This document shows positions 20,800-32,175 of a stretch of 64,000 nucleotides of DNA, one piece after another. The notes beneath the pieces are model-generated. The model did no database searches, was not told the origin of the DNA, and saw nothing but the letters and a program-made list of their open reading frames with translations. The stretch covers positions 12,526,068-12,590,067 of the forward strand of contig JAOANR010000014.1 of assembly GCA_030278955.1 (NCBI GenBank), given 5' to 3'. Both the position numbers and the translations under genes were made by a program. The DNA is from Hygrophila difformis. Lineage: Eukaryota > Streptophyta > Magnoliopsida > Lamiales > Acanthaceae. Within the stretch, counting starts at the first letter, position 1. Every line of letters starts with the position of its first letter.

Positions 20800-21930
20800 G
20801 ATCTACACAGGGGAATTAGTAATGTATAAGTTACAATTGGTACATGAAGCCGTGGATATACTTTTTGATAATGGAATCCGTGGACAACTAATGAGGCGGT
20901 CATAACTAAAGTTTACAAATCATTTCCAGAATCTCATTTCATATTTAAAAGAATTAAATGAAAGCAAACACAATGAAGCAAGACTATTTCAATTGATTGA
21001 TTGGCCAGTATATAATTTGCTTGAAGACGATAGATAGATATATATATATATATATACAATATATTGGTCCATTTCCGACGATCCTATACATCGACTATCG
21101 TAGATAATTTAGAAGATAATGCTTAAAATAAAAAAGAAATTCTATTCAATATCAGTATATCTATACAGGTATGGCTAGGGTGCTTGCAACAACAGTACCT
21201 ACTTTGTGATGCTAAAACACCAAAAAAATGGTGCCGAATTATGAAATGATGGGCACACTTTAAAAAATAATCATGTATGGCGACTAATTAATCTTACAAC
21301 TGATGTTTAGACGCATGGAAATGATGGTCCGGTCAGTATATGTGATAGGTGATGCATGAGAAGTGCTAGCATATACGTGTTTGTACATTTGTGATTTATA
21401 TATCTCATATTTGTACACAAATGATGTGTGACCTTATAGAAGTGATGTCCCCGATATATGATGATTGATGTTTGAGAAATGATAACAAGTCTGTTTTGCA
21501 TGTTTGGGTGAGGGATGGGACCCACATCATATTTTCATGGGGTTGATACCATTCTGTAGGTACACCCAATGTAGTGATTGTACAGTAACTCTATTGTATA
21601 TATACCATACATATCTACATATTTCATATTTAATTATTTGTGTATATATATATATATATTAATTAGTTGTATATCCACATCATCTTATTTTTTTGGTACG
21701 TAATGTTCAAGATGTTTTGCTTAAAAATTAATGGAATCCCATAAAATACATTTTTTTTTAGAAAAAAAAAAACAAATAAAGAAAAAGATGTGGATAAGGA
21801 TAAGAGTTCTAAAATTAATTTTATACTTATTTAATTATATATTTATTATTTGTATATACACATCTTATTTTTATGTACATTTATGTGCAAGATGTTTTGC
21901 TTAAAAAATAATGGAAACCCATATAAAATA
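20800..21930. other. Intergenic DNA with AT-rich repeats
   Basis: TA runs near 21040 and 21643, and a locally repeated block (AAGATGTTTTGCTTAAAAA at about 21709 and 21890, with CATCTTATTTTT before it). No gene or element end identified. Confidence 0.45.
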
Positions 21931-21933
21931 TAT

Positions 21934-22285
21934 TGAAAAAAAAAACTATTGTACCCATAAGTTTCCTCAATTTTGATTTCAGTCCCATATTAATTTCATT
22001 AACACAATCAATCTATTATTTTTGCTAATTTTTGCATAATCCATCCCAAACCCCTTAATGATGCATTTCTGCTGACGTGGCGCCACGTAAGTTTGCTTAA
22101 TCCGGCGCCATTGGTCCCATAAGTTTGCTTAATCCGGTGCCACGTCAGCAGAAATGCGTCATTAAGGGGTTTGGGATGGATTACGCAAAAATTAGCAAAA
22201 TAATGGATTGATTGTGTTAATGAAATTAATATGGGACTAAAATCGAAATTGGGGAAACTTATGGGACCAATGGTGTTTTTTTTCC
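21934..22285. mobile_element. Mutator-type palindromic MITE, copy 3
   Basis: 352 bp with long inverted arms (CAATCTATTATTTTTGC on the left, GCAAAATAATGGATTG on the right) and perfect 9-bp flanks AAAATATAT (21925-21933 and 22286-22294). The centre has a local duplication of TTTGCTTAATCCGG(C/T)GCCA. Confidence 0.9.
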
Positions 22286-22294
22286 AAAATATAT

Positions 22295-23440
22295 TTATAC
22301 AAGAATTCGAATCCAAAGTAGAGTTTAGCGTCCGGAGTTTGGAATTTAGAGTCTGGAGTTTAAAATTAATGGTGAAAAATAGTTTTAAATTTGAACAATG
22401 GTGTTTGATAATGCAATTTTAAATTAGAGTTTAGAGTCTGGAGTATAGAAAGCTAAAAGCTGGGGGAGATGAGCGTTCAGAGTTTAGATATTAGAGATTA
22501 AAATTTGGCGATTATTGTAATTAGTGTGTACTATTTATAGGATTGTAAGTTATTTTTAGTATGTATTTTAAAAGCTAAACGTTAATCGCTACCGTATGTT
22601 CCCAAATGCAGCCGTTAAAAGTTTCGCCATGAATAAATAAAATAAACAACTAAAGATTTTTGGACTTGTTGGTCTAATGAATTGACATCAAATTTTGTTT
22701 GTACTCATTTATTTAATCAAAAAATGAGAATTAAATGGACCCACGCGGCAAATTGGTGATAATTGTTATTCACAACTTTATTAATTACATATGCCATGTA
22801 TAAGAGGGTATAATTAAGAGTCTCATTATTCAGGTAGTTTAAATTAACAACTGTAGTTATTGATAATTGATGTTGTCAAGCATATTTTTATTTGAATTTG
22901 GTTTGAGAGCTGAATCAGATATTGCTGAAGGAGTATTTTATATGTATGAGTGTTTTTATATAGCCCAAACAATATTAAATACAGTACTCAACACATATCT
23001 CATCAATACCCAGTACGAAGCATGATCAGATCAGCCTTGGAGGCTATCCAAACCCTTTTTATTTAATCAAGCACGACGTTAACGCATGATATCAGCGTTA
23101 AATTTATAGTGTTATATATATATGTTATATATATATATATATATTTTATGTTTCGTAAAAGTAATTCAATTAATTTGATATATTATTTATAATTCTTATT
23201 ATTTAACGCCCCAATTAAGTTTTTCAGTGCTCTACGCGCCAAACTGGCTAATCTAAATTGGTGATTAGTCATCAATTCATGTTTGTTAACACAATTGCAT
23301 GATAACTGTTTGGCAAATAATTACGTAAACCGAAAAAAATGGTCAATACATTTTACATAATTTAAACAATCACTAATAACCGGAAATAATTAATTTGTAA
23401 AACGTCATAGTATTTTTAAAATATTAGTGTTAAATTCTTA
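22295..23440. other. Intergenic DNA, imperfect GAGTTTAGAGTCTGGAG repeats at start
   Basis: 22317-22510 holds several GAGTTT(A)GAGTCTGGAGT-like words. The remainder is AT-rich without coding frames or element ends. A TA run lies at 23105-23144. Confidence 0.45.
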
Positions 23441-23456
23441 ATTATAGTATGCATTT

Positions 23457-23578
23457 ACCAAGCGCAGTTGGGCTCTGGCAACTCAAGGAAAGTTTCGGGT
23501 TCGAGCCTTATGTAGAATTCTGCTTGGGAGATGTGGACCCAATATGAATTGGGAATACTTGGTATACACCGAAAAAAA
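23457..23578 (+). mobile_element. tRNA-derived SINE with 14-bp target duplication
   Basis: A 122-bp element with an A-box-like GCGCAGTTGGG, a B box GGGTTCGAGCC (about 23497-23507) and a short A tail (CCGAAAAAAA). It is bounded by perfect direct repeats TATAGTATGCATTT at 23443-23456 and 23579-23592. This is diagnostic for a retroposed SINE, and the clean duplication suggests a fairly recent insertion. Confidence 0.92.
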
Positions 23579-23689
23579 TATAGTATGCATTTCATTTAGT
23601 TTTTTTTTTTTTTAAACTGAGCAACAAATTAATTTTTTTTAAAATTAATTAATTCTTTTTTAAACTGAGTAAGTATAATTCGTTTTTGC

Positions 23690-23850
23690 TGAACAGCCTA
23701 GCCTATACATACTAGGAAAGGAGTGGTAGAACCCATGCCACACAAATTAAAAGGGATAAAGTGGAGAATAGGGGTTCGGTGAGGAATCGAACTCCAACCT
23801 AGCATAAAGTTCAATACTCCTTTTGATGACTAGCATAAAAAAGGAAACAG
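23690..23850 (-). mobile_element. SINE, same family as the copies at 62712 and 63850
   Basis: Reverse-complemented, it has the B box GGAGTTCGATTCCTC (plus-strand 23781-23795) and the 3' body AATTTGTGTGGCATGG shared with 62712-62879. The target duplication is not evident. Confidence 0.72.
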
Positions 23851-23877
23851 ATAGTGCATATATATGTGTATATGAAA

Positions 23878-24070
23878 AATAGAACCCTAATAGTCTCATA
23901 ATTTTATTTATTTTTTCAAATCATCACATAAAAAATGTATTAACCCAATCTATCCAGTAAATATGCGAATCTTAGCAAATCCATCACACTCACCCCGTAA
24001 TGACAATTAATGCTGACATGGAAGCGAATTAGTGCGTATAATATGATTGTAGTGCTAGTACCATTCGCGT
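23878..24070. mobile_element. Mutator-type palindromic MITE, copy 4 (left half only)
   Basis: ACCCTAATAGTCTCATAATT, CCCAATCTATCCAGTAA and ATGACAATTAATGCTGACAT match the left arm of the family. The right arm is missing after about 24070, so it is a deleted copy. Confidence 0.75.
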
Positions 24071-24420
24071 CGGGTGTTGTAACTTGTCATTTGGATTGGA
24101 TGTCCGACATAAGATGGAATGAATAAAACAGAAAAAGACGAGAGAGAAATCTATTAAACTTTGACGATTCTGCATGCATATCACAATTTCTTCCAACAAC
24201 AGGCCAAGTAAATAATGGAATTTAGGATCATTCCAAGACATCTCCTTTGTCTTGCTCCTAACAACTTCCGTAGTGTCGCCATCTTCGTCTTTGTCTTTTC
24301 TCCACGACTTTCAAGTGGGATATTTCTTCCATGATTAACCTCATTATAATTGTCTCTTAGTTCGCAGAAATGTAAGTAGATGGGCTCTTGACGATCATGA
24401 TAATATCAATACCAATAATG

Positions 24421-24467
<47 letters not shown>

Positions 24468-25250
24468 TAATAAGCATATTGCGAAGAAACTCATTCCAGC
24501 ACACAGATATCTTCAAATGGGTGCTCTAAAGTTTAGCTGCTTGAACCTGGACAGCTTTAAATACTTTTTTTGAAGATAAGGATGATTTCTCAAAAAAAAA
24601 AAAAAAAAAAAAAAGGTACTACAATGATAGTATTTGATTTAAATAGCATTAAGCTTTAATTGCTTGAACCTGGACATCTTTAAATACGAAGTACTAATAT
24701 GAATTTTGTAAATGTAGAAAAGTATTCTAAACGAGGGTGGTGTATTTATTTTAAAAGCCATCAGTAGATAGCATAAATAATTTGAATGTTGAAAAAATGT
24801 GAAAAAAAAAAAATTCAATGAACGCAGATAAAAATGGGGTGGAAAGAAACACACGTCCAATATTATAGTATACGGATACATATAACAATGTGTAGTGAAA
24901 ATTTATATACTTATTTTATTTTTACATGAGGCTGGTGTCTTGTTGGTGCCAAAATGCGGATCCTCATTCATGAGGTTAAGGTTGGAGGTTGAGAACCTAG
25001 TCACTAGTCGATCCCAATCGCAAGTTTTGTAAGAATTCAGTCGAGTTACATTGTAGAAAGTCTTTAGAGACCTGCAGATGCTGAATCATGAAGAGGACCC
25101 AAGAAATGATGATGTTGACTAGCCTACATATATAGCCATAATTTTTACATGGCCGGCATCATTTTTGTAATATAAGCATCATTTTTCCATGATCGATCAT
25201 CTTCTGTTGGTGCAAAATTCAACACCTTTTCCGCGAGGATTTACCTAATT
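24071..25250. other. Intergenic DNA with an (ATA)n microsatellite
   Basis: (ATA)n at about 24417-24470 and an A tract at 24591-24615. The phrase GCTTGAACCTGGACA(G/T)CTTTAAATAC occurs twice (about 24539 and 24661), a small local duplication. No coding gene recognised. Confidence 0.6.
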
Positions 25251-25255
25251 AATAT

Positions 25256-25596
25256 GGGAAAAAACCCTAATAGTCCCATAACGTTGTTTGTTTTCCTAAA
25301 TAATCCCATAAAAAATGAATCAATTCAATCCATCCGATAACTATATTAATCTTAGTACAATCCATCACACCCACCCGTAATTACAATTAATGTTGACTTG
25401 GCAGTGAATGGTGCCGCCATGCCAGCCCTATTAGACACACTAATCACTGCCACATCAGCCTTAATTGTCATTAAAGGTTGGATGGGATGGATTGTGCTAA
25501 GATTAGCAAGTTATCGAATGAATTGGGTTAGTTTATTTTTTTATGGGATGGTTTGGAAAAACAAACAAAATTATGGAACCATTAGGGTTATTTTCC
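25256..25596. mobile_element. Mutator-type palindromic MITE, copy 5
   Basis: 341 bp. The left terminus GGGAAAAAACCCTAATAGTC and the right terminus ACCATTAGGGTTATTTTCC are inverted repeats, flanked by a perfect 9-bp duplication AATTAATAT (25247-25255 and 25597-25605). The best-preserved copy in the window. Confidence 0.93.
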
Positions 25597-25976
25597 AATT
25601 AATATATATACTTAGTTAATACCTTGATATATACTAATACTAGGTACTATATATATCCTACTAGTATTAATTATTCAAATTATAGAAAAAGGAATGAGAA
25701 AACAATGATGCAATGGGTTGTTGTGGACTAGAATGGGCCTACGTTTTAATGTAAATAATGGGTTGATTTGAAGTTTGGGCCTGTAATAATTTGGAGTGGG
25801 ATGGGATGAGAGGAGAGGAGAGAAGAGAAGAGAAGTTTCTAGTTCCCATTCCCACATTCGGCATTCCAACCACAGAACCAGTGAATCTCAAACATGAAAC
25901 ACTAATGTGTACCGCTAATTTACCCTTTATATGAGGGGGAAAAACACTCAAATATTTCCATAATTATGCTTGATTT

Positions 25977-26740
25977 CAGAGCCGTTTTTGAGGGGAGCCA
26001 GTGGAGCAGTTGCTCCGGGCCCCCAAATTTTGGGGCCCCACTTTTTCTTTTCTCTTTTTAATTTTATTTAAATTTTAGATATTATTTTTATCAAATCTAT
26101 TTTAATTTCTCTTTTTAATTTCTTTCATTTTTGCTCGTTATCTTTTTCTAAAATCCAAAAGGATAAAATTTCCATCAATAGTTTGTATTTAGTTATAAAA
26201 TCAAATTTATTAAAATAGTTCTTATTTTTATTGTATTTATAATATTTAGTATGATTTATTTATAGTGTTTTGTTTATTAACTAATACTCCATTCGTCCTA
26301 GCATAAAGGTTCTTAGACTTCTGCACAGAATTCAATGCATTTTCTTAATCCTTAATATGTTAAAATATGTATAAGAAAATTTATGTAAAATATATATTCA
26401 AAAACTAAACGAGTCTATGAATCTAATAAAGACTAAACTCATTTTTTTTTAATTATTAAACGATAAACAGTGTTAAAAAATCAAATAAAACAATATATCT
26501 AGGATGGAGGGAATATTAAATAATTTATTTTTATCACTATGAGAGGCTCAATGAATAAACATTTAGAGATAAAGACTTACCCAAGTAATCAAGTTTATGT
26601 CTTGGTTCGATTTCCTATCCGGCCCCGGTTCTTCTCTCACTAGTCACTACCCTTTCTCTAGGTTCGGCTTAGCAAAAAACAAAAAGAAAAAAAAGGTTGA
26701 AAGTTCGCTCCGGGCCCCCAAAAAGTTCGAGACGGCCCTG
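25977..26740. mobile_element. hAT element with perfect 8-bp target duplication
   Basis: The left end CAGAGCCGTTTTTGAGG and the right end TTCGAGACGGCCCTG form imperfect inverted repeats, with CTCCGGGCCCCCAAA at both sides internally. Flanks CTTGATTT (25969-25976 and 26741-26748) are identical. The 764-bp interior has no transposase and carries a Stowaway. Confidence 0.92.
26287..26513. mobile_element. Stowaway MITE nested in the hAT element
   Basis: CTCCATTCGTCCTAGCATA at the left and ATCTAGGATGGAGGGAA at the right, flanked by TA (26285-26286 and 26514-26515). Confidence 0.82.
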
Positions 26741-26984
26741 CTTGATTTACCAAATCATCCCATAATAGATCCATTAACGCAATTCATCCAATAAGTATGT
26801 TAATCTTGCCCAATCCATCCAATCCACTCCCTAATATCAATTAATGCTGACGTAGCAGTGGATTAATGTGTCTAATGGCGTTGAGGTGGCAGTAACATTC
26901 ACTGTCACATCAGTGTTAATAGTCATAGAGGTTGGTGGGATGAATTCGACAAAATTAGTATAGTTATCGGTTTAGTAACTTCAT

Positions 26985-27389
26985 TGGGCCTATTGTCGCG
27001 ATTCTGAGGTTTGCGGGAGAGGTAAGATTTCAGCATATATTGATGGAACGTAATTCGCTAGCGGATTTTTGGGCGAAGCATGGAGCATCCGGGGATAGCC
27101 ATATAGAAGAATGGTTCTAGCAGAGGGTGCAAGCTCATTTGAAGATTGGAGTCAGGCTGTGTTTTATTTTTGAGGCCGTGTTGTATCTGTTCTTTGTTTC
27201 TGTCCGTTGCTGTCTGTTTCACGCATTGGGGTGCCTACTGATGGTGTTATAGTTTAGGTCCCAGATTCTTGTTGCTGGAAATTTGTGGGACATGAAAGGG
27301 TGGCGGGCGGTGGCTAATACTATTGTAAGAGTTGTGGAGTTTTTATCTGATGAATAAAGCCATTCTATCCTCAAAAAAAAAAAAAAAAT
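26985..27389 (+). pseudogene. 5'-truncated L1 3' end with poly(A) tail
   Basis: It encodes the last 40 or so residues of an L1 RNase H (ILMERNSLADFWAKHGASG, stop at about 27120). A roughly 250-bp 3' untranslated region ends AATAAAGCCATTCTATCCTC and then a 16-base A tail. It lies inside the copy-6 MITE. A target duplication is not obvious. Confidence 0.85.
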
Positions 27390-27502
27390 TGGATGGATTG
27401 TGTTAATACATTTCTTGTGGGATGATCTGAGAAATCAAGCATAATTATATATGGAACTATTTGAGTTTTTTTCTGGTTTTTTTTTTTTTCCCTTTATATG
27501 AG

Positions 27503-27837
27503 ATCCAGGGTGGTGTAACACCAGACGCATTCACAATATTGATGTGCCAAACTTGTTGGTTGGCCTTCAAACTCCTTGGAACTCGTTAAGTATTCATACC
27601 AGGAGGACACCAATCAAAGCGTCAAAACCCTAACTGATAGAAACCCCAAATCAGGGGGGATAATTTTCACAGGTTGCAGACTAATTCCGAGCTTTGTAAA
27701 CATGAAAGCCACAATATTTGCTTCTTCCAATTCTCAATTCTTCCAAATATTTTTTTCCAACGAACGACAACCTCAAAATCCCTAAGTCCCGTTCCCCAAA
27801 ACCCTAGCTTAAACCCTCAGAATTGTTGAATTGCTTG
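27503..27837. other. Possible host-gene fragment, unassigned
   Basis: Less AT-rich than the surroundings, with AAAACCCTAGCTTAAACCC near 27798, a motif common in plant 5' leaders when read from the minus strand. No protein family is recognisable in any frame. Confidence 0.3.
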
Positions 27838-28170
27838 AGGGAAAAAAATATAATGGTTCCATAATTATGTTTGTTTTTCCCAAATCATCTCATAAAAAAT
27901 GAGTTCACACAATTCATCCGGTAACTATGTTAATCTTAGTGCAATCCTCTCATTCACCCCTAATGACAATTAAGCTGACGTGATAACACATTAGTGCGTC
28001 TAATGTGGTTGGCGTGGCAGTATTGTCCACTACCACATCAGTGTTAATTGTCATTAGGGGATGGGTGGGATGGATTGGGTTAAGATTAGTACAGTTATCG
28101 AATGGATTGGGTTATGGAATGGTTTGAGAAAACAAACAAAATTATGGGATCATTAAGGTTTTTTATTTCC
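27838..28170. mobile_element. Mutator-type palindromic MITE, copy 7
   Basis: TGGTTCCATAATTATGTTTG and AACAAAATTATGGGATCATT arms, with the usual CATTAGGGGATGGGTGGGAT core. Flanks AATTGCTTG (27829-27837) and AATTCCTTA (28171-28179) match at 7 of 9. Confidence 0.78.
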
Positions 28171-28469
28171 AATTCCTTATCACCTTCTTCAGCCTCAACC
28201 ACGAATTTTAGATGGAAGAGAAGCTGCAACCCCACCATATCAATGGCCAATATGCGGGAAATTTCGACCTCCCTATTGTCGCCACTCAGGGAGGGTTTTC
28301 AGGTGTGTTTGGGATGGGGAGGAATTGAAATTGTCTTTGTCGATGGTGTTAATGGATTTTCGTTGCGGGAATTTGTGCTTAATATGAGGATGGGGTGAGG
28401 AAATTTGCTAGGGTTTGTCGGGATGCAATGGGGAACTATGAGAGTGGTATAAAATCATCACTGGTTTTT
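28171..28469. other. Unassigned sequence between MITE and copia element
   Basis: A moderate-GC stretch open on the plus strand to 28398, but without a recognisable domain. It may continue the unassigned host sequence interrupted by MITE copy 7. Confidence 0.3.
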
Positions 28470-28612
28470 TGATGATGAGATCCTCTATTATATATAAAAG
28501 ATTACAACAAGAAATATGGAAAGTGCAAAACAGAATTACATCCGATTGCAAAAGAAACGCAATCAAAGATTATATACCAAAAATACAATATTTCCAAATC
28601 TATCCTTTAATA
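28470..28612 (-). repeat. 3' LTR of the copia element
   Basis: On the minus strand a polypurine tract ACGGGGGG (28613-28620) is followed by TATTAAAGGATAG and 143 bp ending CTCATCATCA. Short LTRs directly after the RNase H frame and a purine tract are usual for Ty1/copia. The start is TA rather than TG. No matching 5' LTR was found in the window. Confidence 0.65.
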
Positions 28613-28620
28613 CCCCCCGT

Positions 28621-31600
28621 CAAGCGTTGTGTGGGGTGTAAGCAAACGCAAAGCTTGGATCGCAGAAGCTCAAAGGCTGGGTGCTGCAGTGCCTTGGTGA
28701 AGATGTCCGCGAGCTGAAGGTGAGAGGGCACAAACTGAGTATGCAACTTTCTCGAAGAAACATGATCACGAATGAAATGACAATCAACGTCAATATACTT
28801 AGCTCGTTTGTGAGAAATGGGATTCTGACTGAGGAAGATAGCACTTCTGTTGTCACATAACAGCGGTACAGGAAGTGTGTGATTGATGAAGCTCCCTGAG
28901 TAAATTAATCAGCCAAACAAGCTCGGCTCCGGCATTGGCCAAGGCTCGATATTCAGATTCACAACTTGAACGAGCAACAGTAGGTTGTTTCTTGGCGCTC
29001 CAAGAGACGAGATTTTCTCCAAAGAATATAGAGTAACCATAAGTGGAGCAACGAGTATCGAGGCATCTGGCCCAGTCAGCATCGGAATAACCTATGACAT
29101 CAGGTTTGGGATGATGAGTAAAGTGAAGGCCATAATGAAGTGTGCCTTTGACGTATCGCTGAATACGTTTCACGGCTAGAAAATAATCATCAGTAGGAGA
29201 CTGAAGATACTGGCTGACTGTGTTAACAGCAAATGAGAGCTCGGGCCTAGTAATGGTCAGATACTGCAATGCCCCTACTAGAGAGCGATAAAGAGTTGGG
29301 TCACCAAACAAGGAGCCAGTACGCTGCAAAGATGTGCCAGCAACGAGTGGTGTGGCTACAGGTTTGCAGTCTAACATTGTAGCACGAGACAGAATGTCAT
29401 GAGCATATTTTGCCTGTCCAATAGAAAGACCATTAAAAGTATAAGGTACTTCTAACCCCAGAAAATAGTTCAGCCGCCCCAGATCTTTAATAGAAAATTC
29501 TCTATGAGTGCGAACAATAAACTGATGAAGAAGAAACTGATTATTTCCAGTGAGGATAATATCATCAACATACAGTAGAAGGTATAGAAGAGACGAGCCT
29601 TGCTTAAGGCAAAATAGGGAAGGGTCCGAACGAGTCTGGTGAAATCCCAACTTCAGTAGATATGAGCTGAAGCGCTGAAACCACGCCAAAGGGGCTTGCC
29701 AAAGACCATATAATGCCTTTTTGATCTTGCACACATGAGTCGGTTTCAGTGGATCAAAGAAACCCGGCGGTTGAGTCATGTAGATAGGTTTGTCCAAAAC
29801 CCCATTTAAAAAAGGCATTGTTCACATCAAGTTGATGTAGAGGCCATTTATAATGGACAACAAGAGCTAGAATTGTGCGAACAGTAGAAGCCTTCACAAC
29901 AGGACTGAATTATGTGTGATGAAAGTCCGAGTCGGGAACTTGAGTAAAACCCCGAGCAACAAGTCGGGCTTTGTAACGCTCAATAGAGCCATCGGACAGA
30001 TATTTGGTCCGAAACACCCATTTTGAGCCAACAATGTTGGCGTTAGGGGGTGGAGGTACGAGATCCCATGTCTGATTCTGTAAGAGTGCATCAATTTCTT
30101 CCTGCATTGCAGCCATCCAGTGAGGATGTTTAGAGGCCGACTTGAAGCTGCGGGGCTCGGAAGTACCTGTCAGGGAAGTAAGTGAAGCAGTGGAAGCAAT
30201 ATTAAGAGGATACTTTGGTTTAAAAATACCCGACTAAGATCGAGTAACCATGCGACGAGGAGCCGGCGGTGGAGGAGGAAGTAACGAAACATTAACTGGC
30301 GCAGGATGAGGGACCGCAGGTGATGGTAATTCAGGCAATGGAGGAGCAACATGATCACCAGCAGGAATAGGTGAAGGAGCTAGAGCTTCCTGAATCAACT
30401 CCGGATCAGGAAGGAGGCGACGTGACACAGATTCCGGGCATGAGATATCAGTTGGTGAAGGAGCAGCAGTCACTGAGATAGGTTCCAAGAAGCTGGATAT
30501 AGGTAAGGTCTGATTTGCTGCTGAAGCCTTTCCAGAGAAAGGGAAAACCTGTTCATCAAACGCCGAGTAATGTAAATGCGTGCGGAAGAAGGATCGAAAC
30601 AACGAAACCCCTTATGAGCACTGCTATATCCCAAGAAAATACATGGACGACTTCGAGGAGATATTTTGTTCTCTGCATAATCCCAAAGAAAAGGGAATAC
30701 CCTACATCCAAAATAGCATAGTTAGGAGCAGATTTAAATAGCAACTCATATGGTGAAATATTGTCCAATGTGGCGGATGGAAGACGATTGATGACATAGA
30801 CAACTGTGGTGAACGCTTCAAACCATAAAGTGGCGGAGCAGAGACATGAAATAGCATGGAGAGACCTGTCTCAGTAATGTGACGATATTTTCATTCAGCT
30901 CTCCCATTTTGTTGTGGAGTTTATGGACAAGAAAGTCAGTGAAATATTCCATGGTGGCTCATGAAGTCAGTCACACGTTTGTTCACAAATTCCGTTCCTC
31001 CATCAGACTGAAAAACTTTTACAGCACGAGAAAATTGTGTACAAACAAAAGTGTGAAAACGAACCAAGATGTCAAAGAATTCTGACTTTGCACGTAAAGG
31101 ATAGAGCCAAGAAAAGCGAGAGAAATCATCCACAAATACAGCATAATAACGATAACCAACAGAGGAAGTAACGGGCGATGGCCCCAATAAATCACAGTTC
31201 ACCAAATCAAGAACAGAAGAAGCATGTTTTTCATTCAAAGAAAATGGTAATTTCTTGCTTTTAGCCAATTGACAAGGAGAGCAAACAACTGGATTAGGCA
31301 AAACAGACGTGACTGATAGATGTCCCAGTTTATTTAACAATAAAATAGTACTAAAAGAAACATGTCCAAGGCGTAGGTGCCACAAATTAAAACAAGCTTC
31401 TAAAGCTTTAGGATGCAAAGCTGCAAGCAGAGCAGACTTGTTATCACACTGCTCAAGCACATAAAGGCCATTCTCACATTTTCCCCGAGCCAATACTTCC
31501 TTTGTCAACCGATTCTGAATGAGAAAACACTTATTAGTAAGCACAACATCAACATTTGAATCTACCGTGAGTTTACTGACGGAAACCAGATTTTTAGAGA

Positions 31601-32175
31601 TTTTTGGAACCACCAATACATCCAATAAGTTCAGATTGGGACAAAGACGACCAGAACCAATGTGAGAGAGAGAAATATTAGTGCCATTGCCAACAACAAC
31701 TGAAGCCTTACCAGAATAAGGTGCAAATGAATCCAACTGTGTAGGCTGATTCGTCATGTGAGCTGATGCCCCCGAATCAATGTACCAATCTGAAGAAGAA
31801 GTGTGTCCCACAGTGCAGGCTGTATTAAAAGCTTGGGCTCGGTGTCGTCGTGGTATCCGGCAGGATTGGACGCCGTACGTTGCAGCTCCAGGTAGGGAGG
31901 GCAGCGATCAGCATAATTTCACCACGGCAAAGCTGACACTGTGGGGTGAAAGTACGGCGACCACCATGTCGGCCACCTCCACCATGCTGATGACTCGCCG
32001 ACGGTCCACCCCGATTCCTGGACTGGTATGAACCACGGCCTCCGGGCGACTCATGAGAAGAAGCGGTAAAGGCAACAGATGGAACAGTTGAACCTTCCAT
32101 GGATTTGTGCATTAATTCAAACTGGACGGCTTGGTGTAGCAATTCGCGAAAGGGAGGGACCGGGTTCATGGACAT
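28621..32175 (-). pseudogene. Ty1/copia retrotransposon polyprotein, 5'-truncated and frameshifted
   Basis: Minus strand, in copia order. Gag tail with a damaged zinc knuckle beginning CQLCRGE (about 31900-32175). Protease DWYIDSGASAHMTNQ (about 31780). GAG-pre-integrase and integrase with HLRLGHVS, the Asp pair in NCDLLGP and FQSDGGTEF (30936-31811), later integrase in broken frames (NISPYELLFK, about 30735). Reverse transcriptase starting TWDLVPPPPNANIVGSKWVF (about 30050), with the catalytic YVDDIILTGNN near 29560. RNase H with YSDADWA and SCESEYRALA to about 28853 and onward in another frame. Frameshifts near 31900, 30930, 29930, 29818 and 28855. The first part of gag and the 5' LTR are missing, so it cannot move by itself. 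Confidence 0.9.

Larger units (their letters stand above)
25936..27492. mobile_element. Mutator-type palindromic MITE, copy 6, interrupted twice
   Basis: Host MITE pieces: 25936-25976, 26749-26980 and 27390-27492. Flanks TTTATATGAG (25926-25935 and 27493-27502) are identical over 10 bp. It was entered by a hAT element (25977-26740) and by an L1 3' fragment (about 26985-27389). Confidence 0.88.
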
